The position numbers and the translations under genes are program-made. Below are positions 42,580 to 51,302 of a DNA stretch of 64,000 bases, piece by piece. Location of the stretch: positions 62,001 through 126,000 of the forward strand of contig JBFLKU010000019.1 of the NCBI GenBank assembly GCA_040883315.1. Direction: 5' to 3'. The notes beneath the pieces are model-generated. The model was not told the DNA's origin. It saw only the letters and a list, made by a program, of their open reading frames with translations, and did no database searches. How positions within the stretch are numbered: position 1 is the first letter of the stretch; each line of letters begins with the position of its first letter. This DNA is from JAFGUF01 sp040883315. GTDB taxonomy: Bacteria; Bacillota; Clostridia; Christensenellales; UMGS416.

Positions 42580-43893
42580 ATGCATATAATAGATATTATT
42601 GAAAAAAAGAAAAATAATCTAGAACTTACAAAAGAGGAAATAGAGTATTTTATACAGGGCCTGACAGGCAATGGAGTGGAAAAAATACCTGAATATCAGG
42701 TTTCTGCACTATTGATGGCAATTTATTTCAATTCCATGACAGCGCAGGAGACTGCATATCTTACAACTGCCATGGTCAACTCAGGAGATCGAGTGGATTT
42801 ATCTGCAATTGATGGCATAAAGGTGGATAAGCATTCAACCGGCGGCGTGGCAGACACCACTACTTTGGTTCTTGCTCCATTGGTCGCAGCATGCGGTGCT
42901 CCCGTATCCAAAATGTCCGGTCGCGGTCTTGGTCATACAGGCGGCACATTGGATAAACTGGAGTCCATAGAGGGCTTCAATGTGGTGCAAAGCATTGAGA
43001 ACTTCAAAAATATAGTAAACAAAACAAAAATATCAGTTATAGGACAAAGCGGCAATTTAGCCCCTGCCGACAAAATACTGTATAGTCTGCGGGATGTGAC
43101 CGCTACAGTCAATTCTATTCCTCTTATTGCATCGTCTATAATGTCCAAAAAAATCGCAGCAGGTTGCGATGCATTGGTTTTGGACGTAAAAACAGGCAAC
43201 GGTGCATTCCTTACTGACCTTAAAGAGGCTGAAAAACTTGCACATGCAATGGTTGATTTGGGCGAGGCTGCAGGAATAGAAACACGTGCAGTAATAAGTG
43301 ATATGAGCCAGCCTCTTGGCAAAACAGTTGGCAATGCGCTGGAAGTTCGTGAAGCTATAGACATACTAAACGGCTCTGAAGGCTCTGCCAGGCTAAAAAC
43401 CGTAGCATTAACTCTGGGTTCACTAATGTTGGAGCTTGCAGGCATAGCTCATAGAGACGATGCCGTAAAAATGCTGGAAAACGCAATCCAAGACAAAAGC
43501 GGCATAGCCAAGCTGAAAGAGATGGTGACTGCACAGGGAGGCAATGCAGACGTTATTGATAATCCCAATATGCTGCCGACTGCAAAAAATATAATAGAAA
43601 TAAAAAGTGAGCAATCAGGATATATCAATTATATGGATACCAAATCTCTCGGAAGAGCTGCTAGTCTGCTAGGCGCTGGAAGAGAGGAAATAACCGATAC
43701 AATAGACCATGCTGTTGGTTTCATTATGCAGTGTGAGCTAGGAGATGAATTATCCTCCGGCGATACGCTTTGCGTTATTCACTGCAATAGTGACGAAAAC
43801 CTGCAGGATGCCATTGATTTGATAAAGGCAAGCATATATATAGAAAATAAAAAAGCTGATAATCAGCAAAAACTTATATACAAAATTATTTAA
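42580..43893 (+). CDS. pdp: Pyrimidine-nucleoside phosphorylase
   Basis: Cleaves uridine, thymidine or deoxyuridine with phosphate to free base and (deoxy)ribose 1-phosphate. The 437-residue protein has the phosphorylase signatures KVDKHSTGGVADTTTLVLAP (residues near 86-105), SGRGLGHTGGTLDKLESI, and MSKKIAAGCDALVLDVKTGNGAF. A strong AAGGGGTG precedes the ATG and a TATAAT box lies at 42525-42530. It is followed by a lipoprotein gene after 18 bases, so the two may be co-transcribed. The C-terminal domain is complete and the length is normal. Thymidine phosphorylase (DeoA) is the alternative name, but Firmicute enzymes of this type are usually broad-specificity. Confidence 0.95.
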   Translation: MHIIDIIEKKKNNLELTKEEIEYFIQGLTGNGVEKIPEYQVSALLMAIYFNSMTAQETAYLTTAMVNSGDRVDLSAIDGIKVDKHSTGGVADTTTLVLAPLVAACGAPVSKMSGRGLGHTGGTLDKLESIEGFNVVQSIENFKNIVNKTKISVIGQSGNLAPADKILYSLRDVTATVNSIPLIASSIMSKKIAAGCDALVLDVKTGNGAFLTDLKEAEKLAHAMVDLGEAAGIETRAVISDMSQPLGKTVGNALEVREAIDILNGSEGSARLKTVALTLGSLMLELAGIAHRDDAVKMLENAIQDKSGIAKLKEMVTAQGGNADVIDNPNMLPTAKNIIEIKSEQSGYINYMDTKSLGRAASLLGAGREEITDTIDHAVGFIMQCELGDELSSGDTLCVIHCNSDENLQDAIDLIKASIYIENKKADNQQKLIYKII

Positions 43894-43911
43894 TTTTTTT
43901 GAGGTAGATAA

Positions 43912-44790
43912 ATGAAAAAAGTATATATAATAGTATTTTTAATTGTTTCTCTGTTCATAAGCGGATGCGAGGAGCTGTTCCCCTCTCCCACCGTCCCTCC
44001 GGACGCAACAATACCAGTAACAGACACACCGTCACCGTATAATACTTTGGTTGGTACTACGCCAAATGTCACAGCTTCCGCAACAGATGCTGCTACAGCC
44101 ACAGTTTTGGTTGTAACCCCTTCTCCAACAGAAGAAGCCACTGCAACGCCAACCCCTAAGCCAACCATCGACCAAGATGTCAGCTCAAACAAGCAGCTGA
44201 TAGATGAATATATGCCTCCACTAAACACTGTACTTCGCTTTAGCGGCATTGCAGAAACAGGGCATTTCGGTCAGCTAGTCAGCGGCTATACAAATCCAAC
44301 AGACGCTATGTATCAATTCAACGGTACGTATGATGATGGAATGGGCGTTCCAGACAAATTTGTGATAAAATACTTCATAGACTATGCGAGGGGTACAGTG
44401 ACTGAAAAAGCCATATCAAACGAAAGGCTAAACAAGGCAGAGTTCCATTCCAAGCTCCATAATATTGTCGTTTTGAAGTTTCCTTTATCTTTAGGTGCTA
44501 CATGGGGACATTCAACATACATAGACAGCAAAAAATACTGGGTGACTGCAAAAATCATAGAATACAGCGGAAACACAGTAAAAGTACAGTATACAGCTTC
44601 TGATGTTGCAGGATATTATAACAATACTTATATTGAGATAAGAACATTTGAAAAAGGATACGGAATGACGAGCTTTGCAAATATAATGCCCGGCGAGCTG
44701 GACTTAACAGGAATAGATACCGCAGATGATGACGCTGTGATGGAATATATTATGAATATGTACATGTTCGGATATGGACTAAATAAATGA
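43912..44790 (+). CDS. Lipoprotein with Thr/Pro-rich linker, unknown function
   Basis: A 292-residue exported lipoprotein. The signal peptide (MKKVYIIVFLIVSLFISGC) has lipobox ISGC. A Thr/Ser/Pro-rich segment (about residues 25-85) acts as an extended linker, like the linker in the SpoIID-like protein at 23.5 kb. The remaining folded part (residues 95-290) is rich in Tyr and Thr and has no family I recognise; the motif FPLSLGATWGHSTY is notable. It lies 18 bases after the nucleoside phosphorylase gene with GAGGT before the ATG. A bidirectional terminator follows. Confidence 0.82.
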   Translation: MKKVYIIVFLIVSLFISGCEELFPSPTVPPDATIPVTDTPSPYNTLVGTTPNVTASATDAATATVLVVTPSPTEEATATPTPKPTIDQDVSSNKQLIDEYMPPLNTVLRFSGIAETGHFGQLVSGYTNPTDAMYQFNGTYDDGMGVPDKFVIKYFIDYARGTVTEKAISNERLNKAEFHSKLHNIVVLKFPLSLGATWGHSTYIDSKKYWVTAKIIEYSGNTVKVQYTASDVAGYYNNTYIEIRTFEKGYGMTSFANIMPGELDLTGIDTADDDAVMEYIMNMYMFGYGLNK

Positions 44791-44796
44791 TAAACA

Positions 44797-44823
44797 AAAA
44801 GGCTGCAAATGCAGCCTTTTTCT
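44797..44823. terminator. Bidirectional terminator between two lipoprotein genes
   Basis: Perfect inverted repeat AAAAAGGCTGC with GCAGCCTTTTT around an AAAT loop, giving a T run on either strand. It lies between convergent genes. Confidence 0.92.
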
Positions 44824-44830
44824 ATGCTTA

Positions 44831-45766
44831 TTACTCTTCTTTTTGCTTTTCTTTCTTTTTGTTTTTGCTTCTCTTAGTCAGTTTCACTATCAGCACAACT
44901 ATCGGAGTAACTATTGCAGCCGGAAGCAGAAGTGCTGCCAATACAACAAAGAGCCTTTGGAAGAAGTTTGCAACGAATACTACAGAGTTTCTCAGAGCCT
45001 TAACAATTGCTCTTCCTGTTTCATTTAATTTAATAAATCTTGGCTCGTTGCTTGTTTCTATTGTTGGTGTTGGGCTTATGCTAATGTCAATTGTCGAATA
45101 ATCCACCAAGCTGTCCCACATTCTCATTTTGCCCTCAAATACTTCAATTCTCTCCTGCACGCTGGATAATTCTTTGCGTACTGCCAAAATATCCTCTATG
45201 GTTTCAGCCTGCTCCATTATTTTTTCCAATTGCTCAGCCTGAACCTTTTCATGTTCTAGTCTGGTTTTTGTATCATAGTAGCTTTCAGTAATATTATCGG
45301 AGTATTCATTGTTATACTGCACATCAGAAATGGAAGTTATATAATTAACCATGTCGTCTTTCCCTGCGGCTGGTACACGCACCTGCATATTCACATAGCT
45401 TCTTGTATCGTCATATTTATTGGTATATGACGAGCTAACATATCCGCCAGCTGCGATAACTTTTTCTTTGATATCTTGGGCAACAGCAACAGGTTCATCT
45501 ACAACGATAGCCATATTGACATTGTAAATTATTTTTTCCGAATAGTCTATTGCTATGTTTGAATCAACAGTGCTGTCTCCGTTTCCGTAATACATCTCCT
45601 CTTCATCCATCGGCATTGCAGCCGGCTCGGACATGCTCTGATCCATATCATAGGAGACTTTGTCCATCGCCACATTTTCCAATGCAGAATCGCTTTTTGA
45701 TGCACATGACGCAAAAACCAACGATAAAACCAGCACTATTAGTAATACAAAACTCTTTTTGTTCAT
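44831..45766 (-). CDS. DUF4349 domain-containing lipoprotein
   Basis: Exported protein of 311 residues with lipobox FASC after an N-terminal signal. The central part (residues 80-250) matches DUF4349: a region with IDYSEKIIYNVNMAIVVDEP, GGYVSSSYTNKYDD and a long coiled coil (about 165-220, EHEKVQAEQLEKIMEQAE), ending VDYSTIDISI. A C-terminal membrane segment (about 263-295) and a basic tail follow, so it is anchored at both ends. The function of the family is not known. AAGGAGGT precedes the ATG. It is convergent with the preceding lipoprotein gene. Confidence 0.88.
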   Translation of the reverse strand: MNKKSFVLLIVLVLSLVFASCASKSDSALENVAMDKVSYDMDQSMSEPAAMPMDEEEMYYGNGDSTVDSNIAIDYSEKIIYNVNMAIVVDEPVAVAQDIKEKVIAAGGYVSSSYTNKYDDTRSYVNMQVRVPAAGKDDMVNYITSISDVQYNNEYSDNITESYYDTKTRLEHEKVQAEQLEKIMEQAETIEDILAVRKELSSVQERIEVFEGKMRMWDSLVDYSTIDISISPTPTIETSNEPRFIKLNETGRAIVKALRNSVVFVANFFQRLFVVLAALLLPAAIVTPIVVLIVKLTKRSKNKKKEKQKEE

Positions 45767-45828
45767 AAACCTTACCTCCTTCGTTATAATCTTTAGACGC
45801 TATTAACTATATAAAAGTTCCCCCTTTA

Positions 45829-47121
45829 TTATGCAACGCTGTGTTTTTTTGCACTTCTTAAGAATGCTATATAAAAAATTATACCTAAAGCGAAGACCAA
45901 AAGTACAGATAACACACCATATGGTGTAGCCATCTTGCTAACAACAACATCTGTTAACTCTGGATTATTTACTCTTATTTTGTTAAATGCAAATAAGCTA
46001 ATACCGCCAAACAATGCAGGGCCAATTATGGCTGAAAATTTTGCAAAAATCTCATAAAATCCGAAAAACTCATTTGATCTTTTGGGGTCAGGAATCATCC
46101 TTCCAAATTGCGAGCGCGAAAGCGCCTGAATACCACCTTGACTAGTTGATACAAGGAAAGCAACTACCCAAAAATGCCATGCATCAGTAACGAAGAAAGC
46201 AAAAATGCATATTCCAACATATACCATTATTCCAACAAAAATCATTCTTGCAGCACTTGTTTTCTTTGCAAGGTAACTATATAAAATAGCAAATGGAAAC
46301 GCTAATACTTGTACCATCAAAAGCGCAAGCATCATTTGAGTACTATCGATTCCAAGTGAAGATCCATATACTGTTGACATATATATTATTGTATTTACAC
46401 CATCTATATAGAAAAAATATGCAAGCAAAAACCATAGCAAAGGTTTAAACTTGATTATCTCTATAAATGTTTTCCATATTTGTTGGAATGTTTGTTTTAC
46501 TGCCGATCCTTTTCTTTCAACAAAGTGCTTTTGTTCTACATTTTTTAGTAGAGGTATTGTGAATACACCCCACCATATACCTGTCAAAGCAAATGATATA
46601 GACATTGCAATGTTTGCATCTATAAGCATATATAAAACCAGGAATATTACAAAAGGAATAGTCGAGCCACCGATATATCCAAGACCGAATCCCCATGATG
46701 AAACTTTGTCCATCCTATCCTTTGTAGTAACATCTGTTAATAAACCATCATAGTATATGTTTGCTCCTGCAAATCCAAACAGACTCAAAGCATATAATGC
46801 CAAAACTAATTGCCAAATAGGTTTAAATGGAACACCAGCCATTGCGACACATGACAAAGCACCAATTGCTACAAAAAATTTAAGCATTCGTTTTTTCATG
46901 TTCTTGTAATCGCCAATTGTTCCAAGCAATGGAGCAAGGATTGCAATTACCAGCTTGGATGCAGAGGTAACATATCCCCACCAGCCTACAGCATTTGCAT
47001 TGTTGTCAAATAAAGCCATGAAAAAAATCGGCAATACTGTAACTACAACAATTGAGTGTGCTGAATTTGCCCAGTCATACATCATCCAGCTTTTCTCTTC
47101 TTTTGTAAATTGTTTTAGCAT
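45829..47121 (-). CDS. MFS transporter of the UMF1/Atg22 family
   Basis: A 430-residue polytopic membrane protein with about twelve hydrophobic segments. The N-terminal WMMYDWANSAHSIVVVTVLP and the following loop with IGDYKNMKKRM are typical of UMF1-family MFS permeases; the later YIGGSTIPFV and SQGGIQALSRSQFGRMIP also match. Substrates are unknown; yeast Atg22 relatives export amino acids. It has its own ribosome site (AGAGG) and no clear operon partner. It lies downstream on the minus strand from the rnpB region with a 330-base gap. Confidence 0.9.
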   Translation of the reverse strand: MLKQFTKEEKSWMMYDWANSAHSIVVVTVLPIFFMALFDNNANAVGWWGYVTSASKLVIAILAPLLGTIGDYKNMKKRMLKFFVAIGALSCVAMAGVPFKPIWQLVLALYALSLFGFAGANIYYDGLLTDVTTKDRMDKVSSWGFGLGYIGGSTIPFVIFLVLYMLIDANIAMSISFALTGIWWGVFTIPLLKNVEQKHFVERKGSAVKQTFQQIWKTFIEIIKFKPLLWFLLAYFFYIDGVNTIIYMSTVYGSSLGIDSTQMMLALLMVQVLAFPFAILYSYLAKKTSAARMIFVGIMVYVGICIFAFFVTDAWHFWVVAFLVSTSQGGIQALSRSQFGRMIPDPKRSNEFFGFYEIFAKFSAIIGPALFGGISLFAFNKIRVNNPELTDVVVSKMATPYGVLSVLLVFALGIIFYIAFLRSAKKHSVA

Positions 47122-47151
47122 TTTACACCTCTTTAAATTTTATTATAAATA

Positions 47152-47410
47152 ATTATATCATACATTTTTTTTGAAATACAATCATTTATAAACCATTAAA
47201 ATATAAATATATTTTAATAGTATTTTATTTATGTAAAAACAAATTGTAAATAACTAAAAGAACCATTAAATTTTCAATAATAATCTGCGATATTGTGTTT
47301 TGAGGGATTAAATATGCGAATTAATATTGTTTTTCTTTTATATTGCGTTTACCTTTGAACTTCAGAAAACAATAAAAATCACCAGATAGTAGCTAGATAG
47401 AAAAATTCAT
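47152..47410. other. AT-rich intergenic stretch, no feature seen
   Basis: About 260 bases of very AT-rich sequence between the UMF1 transporter gene and the rnpB terminator. I find no convincing reading frame, tRNA or hairpin with a T run; it probably holds the upstream control region of the transporter gene. Confidence 0.6.
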
Positions 47411-47415
47411 AAATA

Positions 47416-47441
47416 AAAACTGCCTATAAAGACAGTTTATT
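47416..47441 (-). terminator. Terminator after rnpB
   Basis: On the minus strand AAACTGTC pairs with GGCAGTTT (two G-T pairs) around a short loop, followed by TTTATT. Confidence 0.7.
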
Positions 47442-47450
47442 TTTTAATAA

Positions 47451-47784
47451 ATATGAGACAGATCTGTAAGCCGAGTTCTGTCGAGAGTAATCATCTATCT
47501 TGGCCTGTTGTTACCAACCAGGCTCATGCGATTAGCGGGGGTAGCGGCGGGCCGCCGTGTCGCCCCCTCAATCTTGCACCGAGTGGGGTTTACATAAGCG
47601 CCTAGTCACCTAGGCAGCTTGTGAGCTCTTACCTCACATTTCCACCATCGCCTATACAGGCAGTTTATTTCTGTTGCACTTTCCTTAGAGTCGCCTCCAC
47701 TGGGTGTTACCCAGCACTCTTGCCCTATGGAGCTCGGACTTTCCTCTCCGCCTAAGCAGAGCGATTACTCAATCTGCTCATATC
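47451..47784 (-). ncRNA. rnpB: RNase P RNA (class A)
   Basis: Catalytic RNA of RNase P, which matures tRNA 5' ends. On the minus strand the conserved GAGGAAAGTCCGAGCTCC lies near the 5' end and ACAGAACTCGGCTTACAG near the 3' end. The two ends pair (ATATGAG with CTCATAT), giving P1, and the length of about 334 nt is normal. The gene begins about four bases after the stop of the zinc-ribbon gene upstream, so its promoter must lie inside that gene or it is cut from a longer transcript. Confidence 0.95.
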
Positions 47785-47787
47785 AAA

Positions 47788-48504
47788 CTATTTATCTGCT
47801 ACGTATAGAAGCCTTCCGCAGTTTTCACATTCCATCAATGTGTCACTAGTGCTTACTTCCTTTGCCATCTTTGACGAAAGCTCCATATTGCACCCCATGC
47901 AGCGTTTGCCGTCTAGTTTTACCACAGCTATTGGATGACTTTTCTTTGCAGTTTTATATTTTTTTAATAAATCTTTCTCGATGTTTTTTGAAAGCTCTTT
48001 TAGTTCTTCCTTCAATGGAGCTGCAGTCTTATTTACTTCCAAAAGCTCTGCATCGTATTTTTCTTTTAGCTGATCAAACTCTGCCTTGTATGTAGGCACA
48101 TTGTGCACAATCTTTTGCAGACTTTCCTCAATTTTTGTAATTCTTGCTTGGTCTTTTATTATCTCTTTTTCTATTTTAACTAGTTTTGCCTTTTCTTGAT
48201 TAGCATTTCTTAGAAGCATTTGTGCTTCTTTTATGCTGCTCTCCACACTTACAGATTCTAATGCTTTTGAAATTTCTTCAATAGTCTCATTGCATTCATT
48301 GTATTGTGAAAGCAACGATTTAAGACCTTCATTGATTTCGTCAATATCCTCTTCATGTTTTTTCATCAGCTTTTGTGAATCCAGAAGATATTTTCTCACC
48401 TTCATTACCTTCTTGTATAAAGGTGACTCCTTTACTTCATTTTCTATTTTGCCAATTTTTATATCAAGCTTTTGATAATCTAAAAGCACATTCAATTGCT
48501 TCAT
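47788..48504 (-). CDS. Coiled-coil C4-type zinc-ribbon protein (DUF164/CT398-like)
   Basis: A 238-residue protein with a long coiled coil (about residues 15-190, for example NEGLKSLLSQYNECNETIEE and KAKLVKIEKEIIKDQ) and a C-terminal zinc ribbon (CMGCNMEL and CENCGRLLY, four Cys). This matches the C4-type zinc-ribbon family common in Firmicutes beside Nif3 and trmK. The role is unproven; nucleic-acid binding or a role in RNA metabolism is possible given its neighbours. The start MKQLNVLLDYQKLD follows an AGGGAG site. It lies 17 bases after the Nif3 gene. Confidence 0.9.
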   Translation of the reverse strand: MKQLNVLLDYQKLDIKIGKIENEVKESPLYKKVMKVRKYLLDSQKLMKKHEEDIDEINEGLKSLLSQYNECNETIEEISKALESVSVESSIKEAQMLLRNANQEKAKLVKIEKEIIKDQARITKIEESLQKIVHNVPTYKAEFDQLKEKYDAELLEVNKTAAPLKEELKELSKNIEKDLLKKYKTAKKSHPIAVVKLDGKRCMGCNMELSSKMAKEVSTSDTLMECENCGRLLYVADK

Positions 48505-48521
48505 TCAGCACACTCCCTTAC

Positions 48522-49295
48522 TTATTTTTCAACCATGGGCGATTTGTCATAAATGCCCAAGCATAATTGTAACCCATTTAGTCGGTTTTGTAAATGCTTT
48601 TTAAGCCTCTCTAAAATGATGACCTCTGTTTCATGGTGTCCGCATGCCAGTACACACAAATCCATTATATCCGCATAAACTGCATTCTCGTGCTTTATCT
48701 CACCTAGCAGGAAAATATCGCTGCCTGTTTGCTTAGCTTCGTAGAGCATAGAGCATCCTCTGCCGGAAACCACAGTAACTGTCTTTATCTTTTCCGGATA
48801 GTTTTTCGATATAAAAGCGGTATCAATATTCAGCTTGTTTTTTAAGCTTTTGATAAACTCTTCAGTAGCGGTTTCCTTTTCCATCTCCCCTACTCTCATC
48901 ACATTAACCAAGTCTGTTTTTTGAATGTTTTTAAGCCCTGCAATTTCTGCGAGAGTCTGGCTCACGCCTTCATCTGCTGCATCTAGGTTGGTATGTGCAG
49001 ATATTATATGTATTCCGTTCTTTATTGCAGCCAGCAGAACTCTGCCTGTAGCATCTTCGTCTGTTATATGCTTTAATTCATCAAAAATAACGGGATGATG
49101 TGAGATTATAAGGTTTGCCCCCATCTCCTTTGCCATTTCTATTGCGTCTATATTCACATCCACAGCAAAGACTATTCCGGTCAGCCCGTCGTCCATTCTG
49201 CCTACCAGCAGTCCAACGTTATCTCCGTCGTATGCTAAACATTTAGGAGCATATTCCTCCATTATTTCATATACAGTTTTAATTGTTGCTTTCAT
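48522..49295 (-). CDS. Nif3-like dinuclear metal centre protein (YqfO/GTP cyclohydrolase 1 type 2)
   Basis: A 257-residue Nif3-family protein, known as hexameric with a two-metal site in each subunit. The metal ligands are visible in LIISHHPVIFDEL (two His near residue 65), ISAHTNLDAADEGVS and LACGHHETEVI. The short form without an extra middle domain is present. The biochemical function is not settled. It overlaps trmK by four bases (ATGA type), showing tight coupling. trmK-Nif3 is a widespread gene pair in Firmicutes. Confidence 0.93.
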   Translation of the reverse strand: MKATIKTVYEIMEEYAPKCLAYDGDNVGLLVGRMDDGLTGIVFAVDVNIDAIEMAKEMGANLIISHHPVIFDELKHITDEDATGRVLLAAIKNGIHIISAHTNLDAADEGVSQTLAEIAGLKNIQKTDLVNVMRVGEMEKETATEEFIKSLKNKLNIDTAFISKNYPEKIKTVTVVSGRGCSMLYEAKQTGSDIFLLGEIKHENAVYADIMDLCVLACGHHETEVIILERLKKHLQNRLNGLQLCLGIYDKSPMVEK

Positions 49296-49984
49296 TTTTT
49301 TGCCTCTTGTCTTTTCAGAATTCTTATCTCTTTCTTAATTCTTTTAATTGTCATTCTGTCTCTTTTGCTTGCCATCAAAAGCCCCGCTAGCTTCTTTTCT
49401 CTTTTCTCTCGCTCACGTCTTGCCAGCTCCGGTATCAGTATATCCTTGTGTTCAATGATTTTGGATCCGAAAAGCATCTCTTTTACAGACAGCTTTTTTC
49501 CGTTCCCGTATTCGCAGCAAATCACTGTATATATCCTGCCCTCGTCTATCACCAGCTTCTCATTGGTTATTGCATAATTATTTCTGCAAAGATATTCTCT
49601 CAGTTCTATTGTGCTGTCCATGGGCTGTAGCACCAGCTTCTTTGCCTTTTTCACACATTGGATATTGCTTTCCAATATCCCGCCAATCATTCGCCAGCCC
49701 ATGCCAGCGATTATTATTGCATCCAATTCTACATTTTTTATGTCGTTTAGTCCATCAGCACAATAGAATTCCATTCTATCTGCTGTATTTTCGGTTTTTG
49801 CCAGCTCTCTAGCCTTTTGCAAAGAAGGCTCTGATATGTCCACTGCATATACATATGCTCCGCTCTTTGCCAGCTCTACAGATACTTTCCCATGGTCACA
49901 CCCAATGTCTGCAATGGTTTTCGAATCTTTTGCAAAGTCTGCTATCACCTGCATCCTAGGCGATAAAGTATAGCTTTTCATCAA
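49292..49984 (-). CDS. trmK: tRNA (adenine-22-N1)-methyltransferase
   Basis: SAM-dependent enzyme that methylates N1 of A22 in tRNA. The 230-residue protein has MKSYTLSPRMQVIADFAKDS, the SAM loop IADIGCDHGKVSVELAKSG (near residues 19-38), the acidic YAVDISEPSLQKA and the TrmK motif AIIIAGMGWRMIGGIL (the N-terminal GMG loop). The C-terminus is a helical coiled coil typical of TrmK. It overlaps the HAD phosphatase gene by four bases upstream and Nif3 by four bases downstream, so it is part of a tight operon. Confidence 0.93.
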   Translation of the reverse strand: MMKSYTLSPRMQVIADFAKDSKTIADIGCDHGKVSVELAKSGAYVYAVDISEPSLQKARELAKTENTADRMEFYCADGLNDIKNVELDAIIIAGMGWRMIGGILESNIQCVKKAKKLVLQPMDSTIELREYLCRNNYAITNEKLVIDEGRIYTVICCEYGNGKKLSVKEMLFGSKIIEHKDILIPELARREREKREKKLAGLLMASKRDRMTIKRIKKEIRILKRQEAKK

Positions 49985-50667
49985 TACAATATATCCTCTA
50001 TTTCGTAAAGTGATTTTATTTCATAATCACAAATGCTGTCAGTATCGTTTGCTTTTTGCTCTGGATTATACCAGCAAGTTTTTATTCCTGCGTTGTTTCC
50101 ACCCTTTATGTCTGATGTCAGGGAATCACCAACTATCAGCACTTTTTCAGGGTTTTTTATTTTCAACTTTTCAAAAACATAGTTAAAATATTCTATATGG
50201 GGCTTGGCATGTCCTACATCTTCTGATATAAAACTATAATTGAAAATCTCACTTAATCCAGAAAGTGCTGCTCTGGATTTTTGAACTTCTGCAATTCCGT
50301 TTGTTACAATTGCAAGGCTGAATTTCTTCTTAAGCTTTCTGCATATCTCAATAGCACCATCAATTATAAAATAGCTATTTGAAAGGTGATTTATGTATGT
50401 ATCTGAAGCCAAATTCACATCAACATTTTTATTAATCTTATTAAGAAAAATTCTGAATCTTTCTGTTTTAAGTTTGCCTTTTTCTATTTCTCCACGTTCC
50501 AGCATTGCCCATAGCAACGTGTTCGCCTCAATATAGGCACTAAAATTGGATTCTGTTGGCTCAATTCCCAAATCTCTAAATGTATTTTCCAAGGCTTCTT
50601 TTTCAGTTTTGTCAAAATCCAGCAAAGTACCATCCACATCAAATAGTATTGTATCGAATTTGCTCAT
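49981..50667 (-). CDS. YjjG-family HAD phosphatase (noncanonical pyrimidine nucleotidase)
   Basis: Haloacid-dehalogenase-type phosphatase of 228 residues. Motif I is FDVDGTLLDFDKTE (catalytic Asp near residue 9), motif II SLAIVTNGIAEVQKSR, motif III GHAKPHIEYFNYVF and motif IV VLIVGDSLTSDIKGG. The cap domain is the short helical type of YjjG, which hydrolyses noncanonical pyrimidine nucleotides. Substrate is inferred. It overlaps trmK by four bases. Confidence 0.88.
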   Translation of the reverse strand: MSKFDTILFDVDGTLLDFDKTEKEALENTFRDLGIEPTESNFSAYIEANTLLWAMLERGEIEKGKLKTERFRIFLNKINKNVDVNLASDTYINHLSNSYFIIDGAIEICRKLKKKFSLAIVTNGIAEVQKSRAALSGLSEIFNYSFISEDVGHAKPHIEYFNYVFEKLKIKNPEKVLIVGDSLTSDIKGGNNAGIKTCWYNPEQKANDTDSICDYEIKSLYEIEDILY

Positions 50668-50741
50668 TATCCATTCCTTTGTGTTTTATATATTAATTAT
50701 AGTGTTTTTCTTAGTTTAATTCAAATTTTGATTATAAATAG

Positions 50742-51302
50742 TTAAAAGGTAAAAATGTCTTTTTCGGTGATTACCATATCCAGCTTTGCATCATGGCTCT
50801 CTGCATCTATTTCGTCTGCTTGCTGTAAAGAGAATGCAATACCCAACTTGAAAATATCATTCTCCTCGGATAAAAATCTGTCGTAGTATCCGCCGCCGTA
50901 GCCCAACCTGCTGCCATGTTTGTCAAATGCAATAAGCGGAATTATCACCATTTCTATCTCATCCATCGATATTTGCCGACACTCTTCGCTCGGCTCTAGT
51001 ATTCCATACGCACCTTCATTTAGCTGTGCAGGGTTTAATAAAACACACGGCAGAATATTTATTTTATTAATATCGGTTTTCGGCAGAATTAATGTCTTGT
51101 TTTTCAAGCAGTCATTCAAAATCAATGATGTGTCAACTTCCCCATTTACTGGACAGTATGCCATTATGTTTTTTGCGTTTTTATATTGCTCTGTCTGCAT
51201 CACTTTTTTGCATATATTATCAGAATAGGCTTGATATATCTCTTTATCTATACCAAGCCTTAAATTTTTCATATTATTTCTTTGTAATTCTTTGCTATTC
51301 AA
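50742..51302 (-). CDS. 5-formyltetrahydrofolate cyclo-ligase
   Basis: Converts 5-formyl-THF to 5,10-methenyl-THF with ATP (MTHFS). The 186-residue protein has IMAYCPVNGEVDTSLI near residue 46, and the family signature RLGYGGGYYDRFLSE near 132-146. Length fits. It overlaps the end of alr by eight bases, so it is translated from the alr transcript. It is followed by a 75-base gap before the HAD phosphatase gene, which may start another transcript. Confidence 0.93.
   Translation of the reverse strand: MNSKELQRNNMKNLRLGIDKEIYQAYSDNICKKVMQTEQYKNAKNIMAYCPVNGEVDTSLILNDCLKNKTLILPKTDINKINILPCVLLNPAQLNEGAYGILEPSEECRQISMDEIEMVIIPLIAFDKHGSRLGYGGGYYDRFLSEENDIFKLGIAFSLQQADEIDAESHDAKLDMVITEKDIFTF

Noticed and set aside
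43890..44249. 119-codon minus-strand frame rich in Gly and Val
   Set aside because: It is the antisense reading of the Thr/Pro-rich linker of the lipoprotein gene.
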